From Zhengella sedimenti (GTDB lineage Bacteria; Pseudomonadota; Alphaproteobacteria; Rhizobiales; Rhizobiaceae): 64,000 nucleotides of DNA. Where the stretch lies: positions 248,001 to 312,000 of the forward strand of contig NZ_JBKFFP010000004.1 of NCBI RefSeq assembly GCF_046506625.1, written 5' to 3'. A program made the position numbers and the translations under genes. Under the pieces are notes generated by a model. It ran no database searches, had not been told where the DNA came from, and worked only from the letters and a program-made list of their open reading frames with translations. Numbering within the stretch: position 1 is the first letter of the stretch; each line of letters opens with the position of its first letter. Below, one piece after another: positions 1 through 7,928 of the stretch.

Positions 1-917
1 GTTCGGTGGCGCTCGGCCTGCCGGGGCAGGCGATTCGCATCATCTTCTGGATCGGGCTCGGCTTGGTGGCGGCGAGCTTCTTCCGCTTCGGCATCGGCTT
101 GGTGCTTGCGGCCGTGGCGGTGCTGGTCCTCGCCAACGTCTTCGTGGAAGGCGGCCGCAAGACGCTGGCCGTCTGCCGCGATTCGCTCGCCGACGGCGCG
201 CGGACGGCGCTTCCCGTCGGCATCGCCTGCGCCATTGTCGGCGTCATCATCGGCACCATGACGCTGACCGGCGTCGCCAACACCTTCGGCCAGTACATCG
301 TCTCCGTCGGGCAGAACTCCCTGTTCCTGTCGCTCGTCCTTACCATGATCACCTGCATCGTGCTGGGTATGGGCATCCCGACGATCCCGAACTACATCAT
401 CACCTCGACCATCGCCGGGCCGGCGCTGCTCGAACTCGGTGTGCCGCTGATCGTCAGCCACATGTTCGTGTTCTACTTCGGCATCCTGGCAGACCTGACG
501 CCGCCGGTGGCGTTGGCCTGCTTCGCGGCTGCGCCGATCGCCAAGGAGGGCGGGCTCAGAATCTCGATCGAGGCCGTGAAGGTCGCGGCGGCCGGTTTCG
601 TCATCCCCTACATGGCCGTCTACACGCCGGCGCTGATGCTGCAGGATGGCGGGCCGCTGGCCGATGCGATCGGCTACTGGCCGGCGGTGGCCTACATCGT
701 CTTCAAGGCGGGACTGGCGATCCTTTTGTGGGGCGCGGCGGTGATCGGGTTCCTGCGCGGGCCACTTGCGCCCTGGGAGCGCCTGATCGCCGCGGCGGCC
801 GCCTTCACGCTGATCGCCGCGCTGCCGGTGACCGATGAGATCGGCTTCGCGCTCGCCGCCCTTGTGCTCGGGCTGCACTTGTGGCGGACTTGGGTGCGGC
901 CGGTGGCGTCGGAGTGA
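1..917 (+). CDS. TRAP transporter fused permease (TAXI type), C-terminal part
   Basis: Inner-membrane permease of a tripartite ATP-independent periplasmic transporter of the fused 4TM/12TM (DctQM) class that pairs with TAXI binding proteins. The reading frame is open from the window edge, so the 5' part is missing. The visible ~304 residues are almost entirely hydrophobic helices. The stretch around residues 105-180 has the GMGIPT and LADLTPPVALA signatures typical of DctM-like subunits. The C-terminus adds about four more hydrophobic segments, as in fused TRAP permeases. The DUF1850 gene 141 bases downstream is a common partner of this transporter class, which supports the assignment. The substrate cannot be read from the sequence. 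Confidence 0.9.
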   Translation, partial: SVALGLPGQAIRIIFWIGLGLVAASFFRFGIGLVLAAVAVLVLANVFVEGGRKTLAVCRDSLADGARTALPVGIACAIVGVIIGTMTLTGVANTFGQYIVSVGQNSLFLSLVLTMITCIVLGMGIPTIPNYIITSTIAGPALLELGVPLIVSHMFVFYFGILADLTPPVALACFAAAPIAKEGGLRISIEAVKVAAAGFVIPYMAVYTPALMLQDGGPLADAIGYWPAVAYIVFKAGLAILLWGAAVIGFLRGPLAPWERLIAAAAAFTLIAALPVTDEIGFALAALVLGLHLWRTWVRPVASE

Positions 918-1058
918 TGCGGTTGTGGATCGGAAACCGGTGAGGCTCCACGAGGCGCCCCTCTTTGCTGCCGGACGTCTCCCTCTCAAGGAGGTGATGC
1001 CGGCAGACAGAGGAGCGAAACCCTTGGTTCCGGAGGCCGCGAGGTCCGGGTCACCGTC

Positions 1059-1427
1059 ATGCCGATAGCACTGTGCATCATCGCCTCGGGCAAGACCACG
1101 ATGCTTGCGGCCTCCGCCTTCACACTCGCCTGGACGCATTCGGTGGAAAAGATTCGCTGGGAGGAGGACTGGCGGGTGACGCCGGCCGGGTTGGAACTCG
1201 TCGTCGCGCGGGTCGAAGGCACGGGCGCGGGGATGGAAATCCCCGATGGCGCGATGCTTGAGGACGGCATCTGGTCGTATCGGCCGGACTTGCCGCCGCA
1301 GGCGGCGCTGCATCTGGCGAGTTCCGGCGCCACGGCGAGCGGCTGGGAGTTTTGCGCGGACGGCCGCTGCCTGACGCTCGGGGCAGACCCCGGGGAGCCG
1401 GTCGAGATCAGGCGCTGCGAAGAATAG
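1059..1427 (+). CDS. DUF1850 domain protein
   Basis: A 122-residue DUF1850 protein of unknown biochemical role, repeatedly found beside TAXI-TRAP permeases. Visible family features are the N-terminal segment with TLAWTHSVEK at about residues 24-33, the following WEEDW, and a C-terminal half rich in Gly and Pro with two Cys (CADGRC). The N-terminus is hydrophobic and may be exported or membrane-associated. The ATG at 1059 gives the usual family length; a second ATG at 1101 would remove 14 residues. It lies 141 bases after the fused TRAP permease and is probably cotranscribed with it. What follows downstream is transposon debris. Confidence 0.8.
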   Translation: MPIALCIIASGKTTMLAASAFTLAWTHSVEKIRWEEDWRVTPAGLELVVARVEGTGAGMEIPDGAMLEDGIWSYRPDLPPQAALHLASSGATASGWEFCADGRCLTLGADPGEPVEIRRCEE

Positions 1428-1769
1428 GGGCGTCCGGCGGCGTGACTGTTCTGCCCACTTGATCTGGGTTCAGCGCGCGCGAGTGCCACCTTCTACCATT
1501 AGCTGCCATCGAGGATATCGTCACCGATGTCGGGTGCAAGCAGCGTGAGGCGCATCACGTGGGTCATGTAGGCGGAAAGCGCAGGCCCAGCGCCCTGTCT
1601 GGAATTCTGTTGGAGTTGTCTAACTCCACGATGCCCTCGGCAGTTCCAAATCCTTCTGGCCGACGCGCATCGTACCGGCATTGACGATCGGATCATGATT
1701 CCACACGATCCGATCAACGGGGAGAGCTGGCGTGTTCCAATTCAACGAATTCCTGACAAAGCTTGGTTT
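1428..1769. other. intergenic debris before an IS66 remnant
   Basis: No gene of its own is convincing here. Short open frames on both strands lack ribosome sites and family resemblance. The stretch lies directly upstream of recognisable IS66 transposase fragments and is probably part of the same decayed insertion. Confidence 0.4.
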
Positions 1770-2169
1770 TGACCTGGAGCGCACCCGCCGAACGCCTCGC
1801 CGCCCAGCGCGCACATGCCGCCCCCCATCGTCGCCACGCTCAAGCCGTGGCTGGAAGGCCAGCTCTCGCGCATTCCGCAGAAAACCCAACTGGCCGAGGA
1901 CATCCGCTATACCGTCGCGCACTGGCCCGGCCTGATCCGGTTCCTCGACAATGGCACCCTCGAGCTCGACACCAATCCGGTCGAGAACCAGATCCGCCCG
2001 ATCGCGCTGACACGGAAGAACGCTCTCTTCGCAGTAACGAAATCGGCGCCGAGAACTGGGCTTGAGCCATCCTCGACGCACACCCCAAATCCCGCATCGA
2101 GGACCTCATGCCCTGCTGCTACGCCCAGACGTCAAGCCTCACCGCATAGAGCCGCAGCGTAGCACTTAC
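1770..2169 (+). mobile_element. IS66-family transposase (TnpC) remnant, frameshifted
   Basis: C-terminal piece of an IS66-type transposase broken over three frames. Around 1770-1815 one frame reads ERLAAQRAHAAP. The frame starting at 1815 reads PIVATLKPWLEGQL and then IRPIALTRKNALF, including the NPVENQIRPIAL catalytic-core signature of IS66 TnpC. A third frame picks up AENW near 2055 and, from 2066 to the TAG at 2147-2149, reads LDAHPKSRIEDLM followed by the family's usual C-terminus. The CACTTAC just beyond (about 2162-2168) resembles the terminal inverted repeat of IS66 elements. The 5' part, including tnpA and tnpB, is absent. Confidence 0.82.
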
Positions 2170-2378
2170 GGTAATCTGGTTAATGGCGCGATCTCCCTGG
2201 CGGTTGCCGCCGCCGGCTGGGTGGGTGTCAGTTCACCCGGAGATCATGCCGCCCTCAAATTTCCACAAACTCCGCGCCACGACCCGCCGATCTATGCGCG
2301 ACGCGGTTCTGTTTACAATGGCATGATCGCTTTAAGAGATCGCCTCGGGGTCGAAGACAGAAGGAACGAGCCAAGGGC

Positions 2379-4145
2379 TTACCGCGAAGCTTCTTCATTC
2401 CAGGCGTAGAAATATCGATAATTGACGAGATAGTTGCCGTACTTGATCTCCACCACGATTGGAACCTCGGGGTCTCTCGCAGGGCCAGACGGGATTTCCC
2501 TCGAACCGGCAAGGAAGGCGCTTCCCGATGAAATCGTCAATTCAGAGCTGTAGTCTCGATCAAAGACGGACAGGCTCAGTAACGAGTAATCACGACCTTC
2601 TCGCCTATCGATGAAATATTCCGCTCCGGACATGCCCCAGCGAACCGATGCGCTGATACTGTTCGAAAGGTAGGCATTCGGGTGGGAATTTATCAGCACG
2701 GTTCCTCTCACCGGAAATGTGAGCGTTTCCCCGGGGACAAGGATCTGCGGAGGCGAATTCCAGTTGAAAACCCCCGAGATCGCCTGGTTTGCGAGATAAT
2801 CGGGTGGAACCGAGGTCTGGACCTGGGTCGTGGACGAGACCGTCACGTTTCCGGCGCCGCCGGTCCATGTAACATTCGGGTAGCGTGGACTGAGTTCCAC
2901 TTCATCCATTCGGACGAACTGCCAGTAGCCGCCCTCTGCGGGGAGAGGCACTGGCGCGATGATGGGCGCGGGGGCCACGGGGGCGGAGGGTGCTGCGGCG
3001 GTGCCACTGACATCGCGTCGGCAGGTGATGTAGCGGAAACCGTCGCAGAAGACCTGGTCACAGATCTCGCCGCTTCCGATGAGTTGGGTCGGGGTTGCGA
3101 GGCCGATATCGGACTCTTCAGCGAAACTCTCGGCGGCGGCAAAGCCGTTCGCCTGACAGTAGGCATCTGCGGCCTCCTGACCGCAACGCTGGGCCCAGAG
3201 GACACAGAGGTCGAGTCGATATCCGTTCCACGTCGGACGGTCAAAAGTATGGACCGGACTTGCCGCCGTTGTGGCCTTGGCGTTCCATTGCGCCAGTTCG
3301 GCCGCCACATCAAATGAACGTTTCTGCTCGAAACCGGAGGCTGACGCCGATAGCATTTCTCCCGCACGTACTTCCCGGACCTCGCCTGTCGCGGTCGCGG
3401 TCATCTCGACTACGCCTTCAATGACCTTGATCGTCGATCTCCCACTTTCTTGGTCGGCGATGAACTCTGTCCCCTTGATGGAGGCAGCAGCGTCATTCAT
3501 GGTGACGTCCAGCGTTCCTTCCGTGACCATCTGCTTGACATTGACCCAAATCCGTCCTGCCAGCAGGAGCCACTTGTTCTGCTGAAACCTGTCTAGTGGG
3601 CAATTGATGAACACATGGGTGCGCGAACCCAATACGAAGGTCGACATGTCCACAAAGCTGATGGTGGCGCTGCTGTCACCACCAGTTTCAATATGGGTCC
3701 CGTTGCGCAGGAACATGTCGAGGGAGGCCGGCTCCTGGGCATCTGGATCAGTGTAGTGCCATGTAAGAACTTCACCGCCCCAATCTGTGAATTTTCCACC
3801 AGAATCGCCTCCCGACATGTACCCCGGCTTTCCACAATTCCCCTCTGTTAGAACCGGCTTGCTTTTCGGCTGCGGAGAAGGTTCCAGCTGTACTGTGGGT
3901 TCGGCCACCCCGTCGGGCGAGAAGATGTAGTTTCCCTGGTCCGTGCCATCCGGGAATTGTTGCGCCAAAAGCATCCTATCGCTGGGCACGGCGACGCCGC
4001 CGCCAACCTCGGAACTAGTGCCAAGCGGCGCGGTGTGTGGTGTGTCCTGATCAGGCGCGGAGCTGGCTATTCCCGGCGCGAAGAAACTCGCGAGAAGCAT
4101 GAGGATCAGTACCTGCAGGGCGGTTCTTGTGCGTCCAACCGTCAT
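2379..4145 (-). CDS. secreted FecR-domain protein with a Cys-rich module
   Basis: A 588-residue predicted exported protein. Residues 1-30 form a signal peptide (positively charged start, hydrophobic core, Ala-Ser-Ser-Ala region). Residues about 130-270 match a FecR domain: a beta-rich stretch with VLGSRTHVFI, then IKGTEF and KVIEGVVEM. Residues about 308-385 hold a module with six or more spaced cysteines (LCVLWAQRCG, YCQANGF, CDQVFCDGF). The C-terminal ~170 residues are beta-rich and have no domain I can name. No sigma factor or TonB receptor is adjacent, so it is unlikely to be a classical FecR anti-sigma factor; a surface or periplasmic scaffold role is an inference. AAAGG lies about 9 bases before the ATG. 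The gene is flanked on both sides by IS66 fragments. Confidence 0.75.
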   Translation of the reverse strand: MTVGRTRTALQVLILMLLASFFAPGIASSAPDQDTPHTAPLGTSSEVGGGVAVPSDRMLLAQQFPDGTDQGNYIFSPDGVAEPTVQLEPSPQPKSKPVLTEGNCGKPGYMSGGDSGGKFTDWGGEVLTWHYTDPDAQEPASLDMFLRNGTHIETGGDSSATISFVDMSTFVLGSRTHVFINCPLDRFQQNKWLLLAGRIWVNVKQMVTEGTLDVTMNDAAASIKGTEFIADQESGRSTIKVIEGVVEMTATATGEVREVRAGEMLSASASGFEQKRSFDVAAELAQWNAKATTAASPVHTFDRPTWNGYRLDLCVLWAQRCGQEAADAYCQANGFAAAESFAEESDIGLATPTQLIGSGEICDQVFCDGFRYITCRRDVSGTAAAPSAPVAPAPIIAPVPLPAEGGYWQFVRMDEVELSPRYPNVTWTGGAGNVTVSSTTQVQTSVPPDYLANQAISGVFNWNSPPQILVPGETLTFPVRGTVLINSHPNAYLSNSISASVRWGMSGAEYFIDRREGRDYSLLSLSVFDRDYSSELTISSGSAFLAGSREIPSGPARDPEVPIVVEIKYGNYLVNYRYFYAWNEEASR

Positions 4146-4211
4146 TTGTCCGAGCCTTTCTCAAGATTGCCTTGCGCACCGCAACTCGACGGCGAGGACC
4201 CATCCTCCTTT

Positions 4212-4253
4212 AATATGCTTCTGGAGGCGTGCCAGATTCTTGACGTGGATCAA
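4212..4253 (-). promoter_or_regulatory. FNR/FixK-type box and -10 element of the FecR gene
   Basis: The 14-mer TTGACGTGGATCAA (4240-4253) has the TTGAY-N4-ATCAA form of the FNR/FixK/DNR family. Reading toward the FecR gene on the minus strand, CATATT (4217-4212) lies with its centre 32 bases from the box centre. That is the spacing expected for a class II activator at -41.5, and predicts a start near 4205 with a leader of about 60 bases. The regulator gene is not in the window. Confidence 0.5.
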
Positions 4254-4317
4254 GAACCGGCGCTCAAGAAAGGCAGACACGCCAAGCCCGGGGTGCGGTG
4301 CCGCCGGGGCGAAAGGC

Positions 4318-4449
4318 CCCTACCTTGCTCACACGCTGCGCGCGCTGCTCGATGGTCACCCCAAGAGCCGCATCGACGAGCTCATGCCCTCGACCTTCGC
4401 ACCCGCGTCAAGCCTCGCGGCATAGGGCCCCGGCCAAGCGCTTGCCATC
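4318..4449 (+). mobile_element. second IS66-family transposase C-terminal fragment and right end
   Basis: The frame ending at the TAG at 4423-4425 reads YLAHTLRALLDGHPKSRID and then ELMPSTFAPASSLAA, the typical last 34 residues of IS66 TnpC. The following GGCCAAGCGCTTGCC resembles an IS66 right terminal repeat (GTAAGCGCTTGGCC-like on the other strand). It has the same orientation as the fragment at 1770-2169 but a different sequence, so two IS66 copies, not one split copy, flank the FecR gene. Confidence 0.75.
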
Positions 4450-4609
4450 GAGACGCCGGAAACCCGTGGTATTCGCGTCCCAGCCGGTGACGTTGCCGGG
4501 CTGCCGTGTTGTCCGGGCTGATGCGAAGCCCGGTGGCGGCGCCGGTCATCCCGGCGAACCACGGTTTCATTTCGGTCTCTGGGGAAGCCTGTTCTTGCGC
4601 CATGCCCTT

Positions 4610-4690
4610 CAATGAAATCGGCTGGCCGAGTTTCTTGATGTCCAGATTCACAAGCTCGCCCGGCATCTCGCGCTGGTAGAGTAGCATGAC
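4610..4690 (-). mobile_element. IS481-type transposase fragment
   Basis: On the minus strand about 25 codons read YQREMPGELVNLDIKKLG, close to the RYERERPGELVHIDIKKLG motif at the start of the integrase core of IS481-family transposases. The frame has no start and no catalytic triad, so only a scrap remains. Apart from this and the IS66 end, the gap 4426-4867 holds nothing I can recognise. Confidence 0.5.
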
Positions 4691-4867
4691 ACTGACGGCC
4701 ATCAAGCTTGCCGGGAGTGCAGTCGTTCTTGGCGTCCGGCAATATCAGGGCTATTCATGTCGACTGCAACGGTTCGGTGAACTTTGGCTCGGACAGGCAG
4801 GCCATATCAACATCGCGCCGCTATCGAAATTGCCGATCCGATCTCCCGAAAATTGGTGGAGCAGAAC

Positions 4868-5275
4868 CTAACCTGGAAGACCATCCACTTTCCGAATGTC
4901 TTCCAAGCGCATGTCCCATTCCGCCCGGCTTCCAAAGCAGATATGCGCACTTGGGCCGACTTTGATCGCGCTATCCAAACTCCCAGCGGGAACAACCACC
5001 AAAGCACCCTCAGACTGAACGGTTGGAAGAGCAGACCCGCATTTGATGCAGAAGCTTCTTTCGTGTCGGGTCTCTGGAACCCGGTAGGTCCGGATGCAAT
5101 CACGACCAGAAACCCAATCAACCGTCGCTGTCGATGAAAACAGGTTGGCCGCAAATGCGGACCCCGTGTCCTTTCGGCACCGCTTGCAGTGACAAAGAAA
5201 GAAACTCTCGAATTCACCCGAGATCTGAAATCGAACGGTTCCACACAAACAGGAGCCGGCAGTGTTTGGGATCAT
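4868..5275 (-). CDS. GFA family protein (glutathione-dependent formaldehyde-activating enzyme-like)
   Basis: A 135-residue small zinc protein of the GFA/CENP-V family. The full set of family cysteine motifs is present: SCLCGTVRF near the start, CHCKRC in the first third, and CIKCGS near residue 75. These bind structural and catalytic zinc in characterised members. The family includes S-hydroxymethylglutathione synthase, but most members have no proven activity, so formaldehyde chemistry is only a possibility. The ATG at 5275 is preferred over an upstream ATG at 5353 because GAGG lies about 8 bases before it and the family motif starts at once. It stands alone between IS fragments and the TetR operon. 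Confidence 0.88.
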   Translation of the reverse strand: MIPNTAGSCLCGTVRFQISGEFESFFLCHCKRCRKDTGSAFAANLFSSTATVDWVSGRDCIRTYRVPETRHERSFCIKCGSALPTVQSEGALVVVPAGSLDSAIKVGPSAHICFGSRAEWDMRLEDIRKVDGLPG

Positions 5276-5613
5276 GGTGATAACCTCGCTTACGTTTCGC
5301 GCGAAACCGGAATGGTTGCAGCCTGCCAAATCGATGGGAGTCGAGCCTGGCATTCATCGACACCTACTGGTGAAGAACAAGTAGGCTTCAGGCTCAGGCA
5401 ACGGCCGCGAGCGCAGCGACCCCGATATGAAACCCGACATGCGCTCCAATCGCACTTTCAAGCCCGCCGCATGTGACGGTCTTTCATGCGTCAGCGGCTT
5501 CAGGAAGCGCGTTGGCGGATCAAAACGTAAAAAAATGCGGAACTCGAAGCGTAGTCAATCAAGGGGCGAACCTGGTCACTGCGCGTCGATAAAGAACGTG
5601 GTCTCGCCATCCC
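5276..5613. other. intergenic region between GFA gene and TetR operon
   Basis: About 340 bases with no supported gene. It must carry the promoter of the minus-strand GFA gene, but no clear -35/-10 pair stands out. The regulatory elements of the TetR operon begin at 5614. Confidence 0.4.
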
Positions 5614-5642
5614 TTGCTTCTGATCGGATGATCAGATATACA
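5614..5642 (+). promoter_or_regulatory. promoter of the tetR-TRAP-CoA operon
   Basis: TTGCTT (5614-5619) and TATACA (5637-5642) are separated by exactly 17 bases, fitting a sigma-70-type promoter with a start near 5649. The spacer is filled by the first of three palindromes, so repressor binding would occlude polymerase directly. Confidence 0.65.
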
Positions 5643-5690
5643 TTCTGATCGGTCGATCAGAAACAATCCTGATCTGATCATTTGATCAGA
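5619..5690. promoter_or_regulatory. three tandem TetR-type operators
   Basis: Three 18-base copies of TCTGATC-N4-GATCAGA occur at 5619-5636, 5644-5661 and 5673-5690. The second extends to perfect 9-base arms around a 2-base centre. The third reads TCTGATCATTTGATCAGA. Centre-to-centre distances are 25 and 29 bases. Copy 1 fills the -35/-10 spacer, copy 2 covers the predicted start site and copy 3 lies in the leader just before tetR. They are the obvious target of the adjacent TetR protein, which would therefore autoregulate the whole operon. Confidence 0.75.
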
Positions 5691-5709
5691 AATAGCCGGA
5701 GAATCTCTG

Positions 5710-6369
5710 TTGAGCAGACCTATCGACAGCCAGGTGCAGAACCACACTCTCGTATCGCGCAGGCGCGACGAAATTCTTCAGGCCGCGATAAGGGTGTTCC
5801 GGTCGAAGGGATTTCACGAGGCCACGACCCGCATGATTGCGCGCGAGGCGAACGTGACGCAGAGCAACCTGTACAACTACGTCCGCACCAAGGGAGACAT
5901 CCTTTATCTCGTCTGCGAGTACCTTGTCGGCCTCTACGAACAGGGCCTCGCGGATGTTGTGCAGACGCATGACGATCCGCGAGACCGACTGCTCGGCGGC
6001 CTCAAGGCAATCCTGCACATCATGTTGCAGCACAAGGAAGAACTCGTGCTGCTCTACAATGAAACGCATGCGCTCGAGAAAGACGACCGTCGCCAGATCC
6101 TCAAATCCGTGTCGCGCCTCAACGGGGCGTTTCAGCGCATCGTGACAGACTACGAGAACGCGGTCGGACCGCTCCTCGTATCGAACCGGCGCATCGCCGC
6201 CAATCTGATGACTTTTGTGCCGGCCATCGTCGCTCTGCGGTGGTGGGATCTTTCGGCGCAGGCCTCGCCGGACGTGATCGAAGACCAGATCTTCCGTTTC
6301 GTCCTCAATGGCCTCGGGGTCGCCCCCGACGGAGACAGACCGCTCGACCATGAGGGAGGAAATTCATGA
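5710..6369 (+). CDS. TetR/AcrR-family repressor
   Basis: A 219-residue regulator. The N-terminal helix-turn-helix is clear: ILQAAIRVFRSKGFHEATTR, then IAREANVTQSNLYNYVRTKG with the family's NLYNY recognition-helix pattern, residues about 20-65. The C-terminal ligand-binding part resembles regulators of acyl-CoA and lipid catabolism genes. The start is a TTG at 5710 with GGAGA 7 bases upstream (5698-5702). The stop overlaps the ATG of the next gene by four bases, so the regulator is the first gene of the operon it probably controls. Three matching palindromes lie immediately upstream. The inducer is unknown; a CoA ester or free acid from the pathway is the natural guess. Confidence 0.93.
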   Translation: MSRPIDSQVQNHTLVSRRRDEILQAAIRVFRSKGFHEATTRMIAREANVTQSNLYNYVRTKGDILYLVCEYLVGLYEQGLADVVQTHDDPRDRLLGGLKAILHIMLQHKEELVLLYNETHALEKDDRRQILKSVSRLNGAFQRIVTDYENAVGPLLVSNRRIAANLMTFVPAIVALRWWDLSAQASPDVIEDQIFRFVLNGLGVAPDGDRPLDHEGGNS

Positions 6370-7370
6370 GAACCGGTTTTAAGACTTTGTGCGCAGCGCT
6401 TTGCGCACTTGCGATCGGCAACGCTGTGCCGGCGTCGGCGCAAGACAGCGAAATCAGGGAGCATAACTTGCGTTTTGCCATGTCAGTCGGCGCAGAATCG
6501 CCTTGGACCCAGGCTGCGCAGCGGTTCGCTGACACTGTCGCAGAAACCTCGGGCGGCAAGATCAACGTCCGTGTGTTTCCGGACGGCGTGCTGTCAAACG
6601 GCAATCAGGTAACGGAATTCGAACTGCTACAGAACGGAACAGTCGACTTCACGTTCCATTCCAGCATCATACTGTCGATCCTTGACCCCCGATTTGCCTA
6701 TTTCTCCCTGCCGTGGATTGCCCCGTCAGAAGAAGAACTGTTCAAGTTGATCGATGGCCCGGGCCAAAACGTTTGGTCTTCGCTGGAAGAAAAAGGCGTA
6801 AAACCACTCGGCGGGTATTCCACGAGCGGATTCCGGCAATTGACCAACAGTGTTCGACCGGTCACGACACCGGAAGACATTTCGGGCCTGACGCTCCGTG
6901 TCCCGGGGCTCAAGCTTTACCAATCCGTATTCAAACAGCTCGGCGTTAGTCCGGTGCCGACCAGCTTTGGCGAGCTATATGGAGCGCTGCAGCAAGGCGT
7001 GGTTGATGGACAGGAAAACCCGATCAGCCTGATCTACGTCAGCAGATTCCACGAAGTTCAGAAGTACATGACCGTCTGGAATTACTCTGCCGACGCGATT
7101 GGCATCCTGACCAATATGGCGCTGTGGGAAAAACTGAACGATGCCGAACGCAAGGTCCTTTCTGACGCTGCTCTGGATGCGGCAGGCTGGCATCGCAAGG
7201 CCCAGGCCGAAGCCAACGAGAAAGTGCTTTCCGAACTCGAAGGCAAGCTCGAGATCGTGACGCTTTCACCGGAACAGATCGCCGCGTTTCGTACAGCTGT
7301 CGCGCCGGTTTACGAGGAATTCGCACCGATCGTGGGCGAAGAACTCATGAGCACGGTTCCGGGCAAATAA
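6366..7370 (+). CDS. dctP: TRAP transporter substrate-binding protein DctP (first set)
   Basis: A 334-residue periplasmic solute-binding protein. Residues 1-26 are a signal peptide ending ASAQ. The mature protein follows the DctP pattern: GKINVRVFPDGVL near residue 65, then ISGLTLRVPG, whose Arg normally clamps the substrate carboxylate, then the GVVDGQENP motif. It starts in the ATGA overlap with tetR. A strong hairpin (7379-7401) separates it from dctQ, which probably raises its expression relative to the membrane subunits. The binding-site Arg implies an organic acid ligand; its identity cannot be read. Confidence 0.93.
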   Translation: MRTGFKTLCAALCALAIGNAVPASAQDSEIREHNLRFAMSVGAESPWTQAAQRFADTVAETSGGKINVRVFPDGVLSNGNQVTEFELLQNGTVDFTFHSSIILSILDPRFAYFSLPWIAPSEEELFKLIDGPGQNVWSSLEEKGVKPLGGYSTSGFRQLTNSVRPVTTPEDISGLTLRVPGLKLYQSVFKQLGVSPVPTSFGELYGALQQGVVDGQENPISLIYVSRFHEVQKYMTVWNYSADAIGILTNMALWEKLNDAERKVLSDAALDAAGWHRKAQAEANEKVLSELEGKLEIVTLSPEQIAAFRTAVAPVYEEFAPIVGEELMSTVPGK

Positions 7371-7378
7371 GCCAGACC

Positions 7379-7401
7379 GCGGTCGCGAATTTCGCGACCG
7401 C
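7379..7401 (+). terminator. dctP-dctQ intergenic stem-loop (first TRAP set)
   Basis: GCGGTCGCGA (7379-7388) and TCGCGACCGC (7392-7401) form a perfect 10-base-pair stem with a 3-base loop, 8 bases after the dctP stop. There is no T-run, so it fits a partial terminator or a 3' mRNA-protecting hairpin better than a full terminator. Confidence 0.6.
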
Positions 7402-7439
7402 ACACCGCTCCTGCAGGCGTCTGAACGAGGGAAAAGACA

Positions 7440-7928
7440 ATGCGCCGCTTGGCCGCAGCCGAATATCGTTGTCTGGAAGCAGCCCTTATCGCGCTGGTCT
7501 TGCTGAACGGCGTCAGCATCGCTTCACGCTATGTTTTTCGTCATGCGCTCGGCGAACTGTTCGAGATCATGATCCTCGGCGCCATTGCTGCCTACTGGTT
7601 GGCCATCGCAACCGCCGAAAAGGACCGCGTCCACCTTGGGGTCGACAGTTTCGTGATGTTGCTTCCGGACCGGCTGCGCCGGGCATTGCGGCTGATCCGG
7701 ACGGCGATCGTTGCCGCCTTCTACGGCGTGATCGTGTGGTCCGGAATCCTCCTGGTGGTTCGGCAATTCGGCGGTGGCACGACATCCGGTCTGATGGACA
7801 TCCCGCTTTGGACTGTTTCGATATTCATGCCGTTCAGCGCGGCAATTGCGCTCTGGCGCTGCCTGTCACTCGAATGCGGCCAAGCGGCGGCCCCGCCGAC
7901 CGGAAAACCGGAGGCAGGTCAGGTATGA
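7440..7928 (+). CDS. dctQ: TRAP transporter small permease DctQ (first set)
   Basis: A 162-residue membrane protein with four hydrophobic segments, the standard size and layout for DctQ. The SRYVFRHALGE segment in the first third and the EKDRVHLGVD loop after helix 2 match the family (RYVF, and ..H..V/I). It is 69 bases behind dctP, with the hairpin between, and overlaps dctM by ATGA. GAGGGAAAAGACA before the ATG supplies the ribosome site. Confidence 0.9.
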   Translation: MRRLAAAEYRCLEAALIALVLLNGVSIASRYVFRHALGELFEIMILGAIAAYWLAIATAEKDRVHLGVDSFVMLLPDRLRRALRLIRTAIVAAFYGVIVWSGILLVVRQFGGGTTSGLMDIPLWTVSIFMPFSAAIALWRCLSLECGQAAAPPTGKPEAGQV

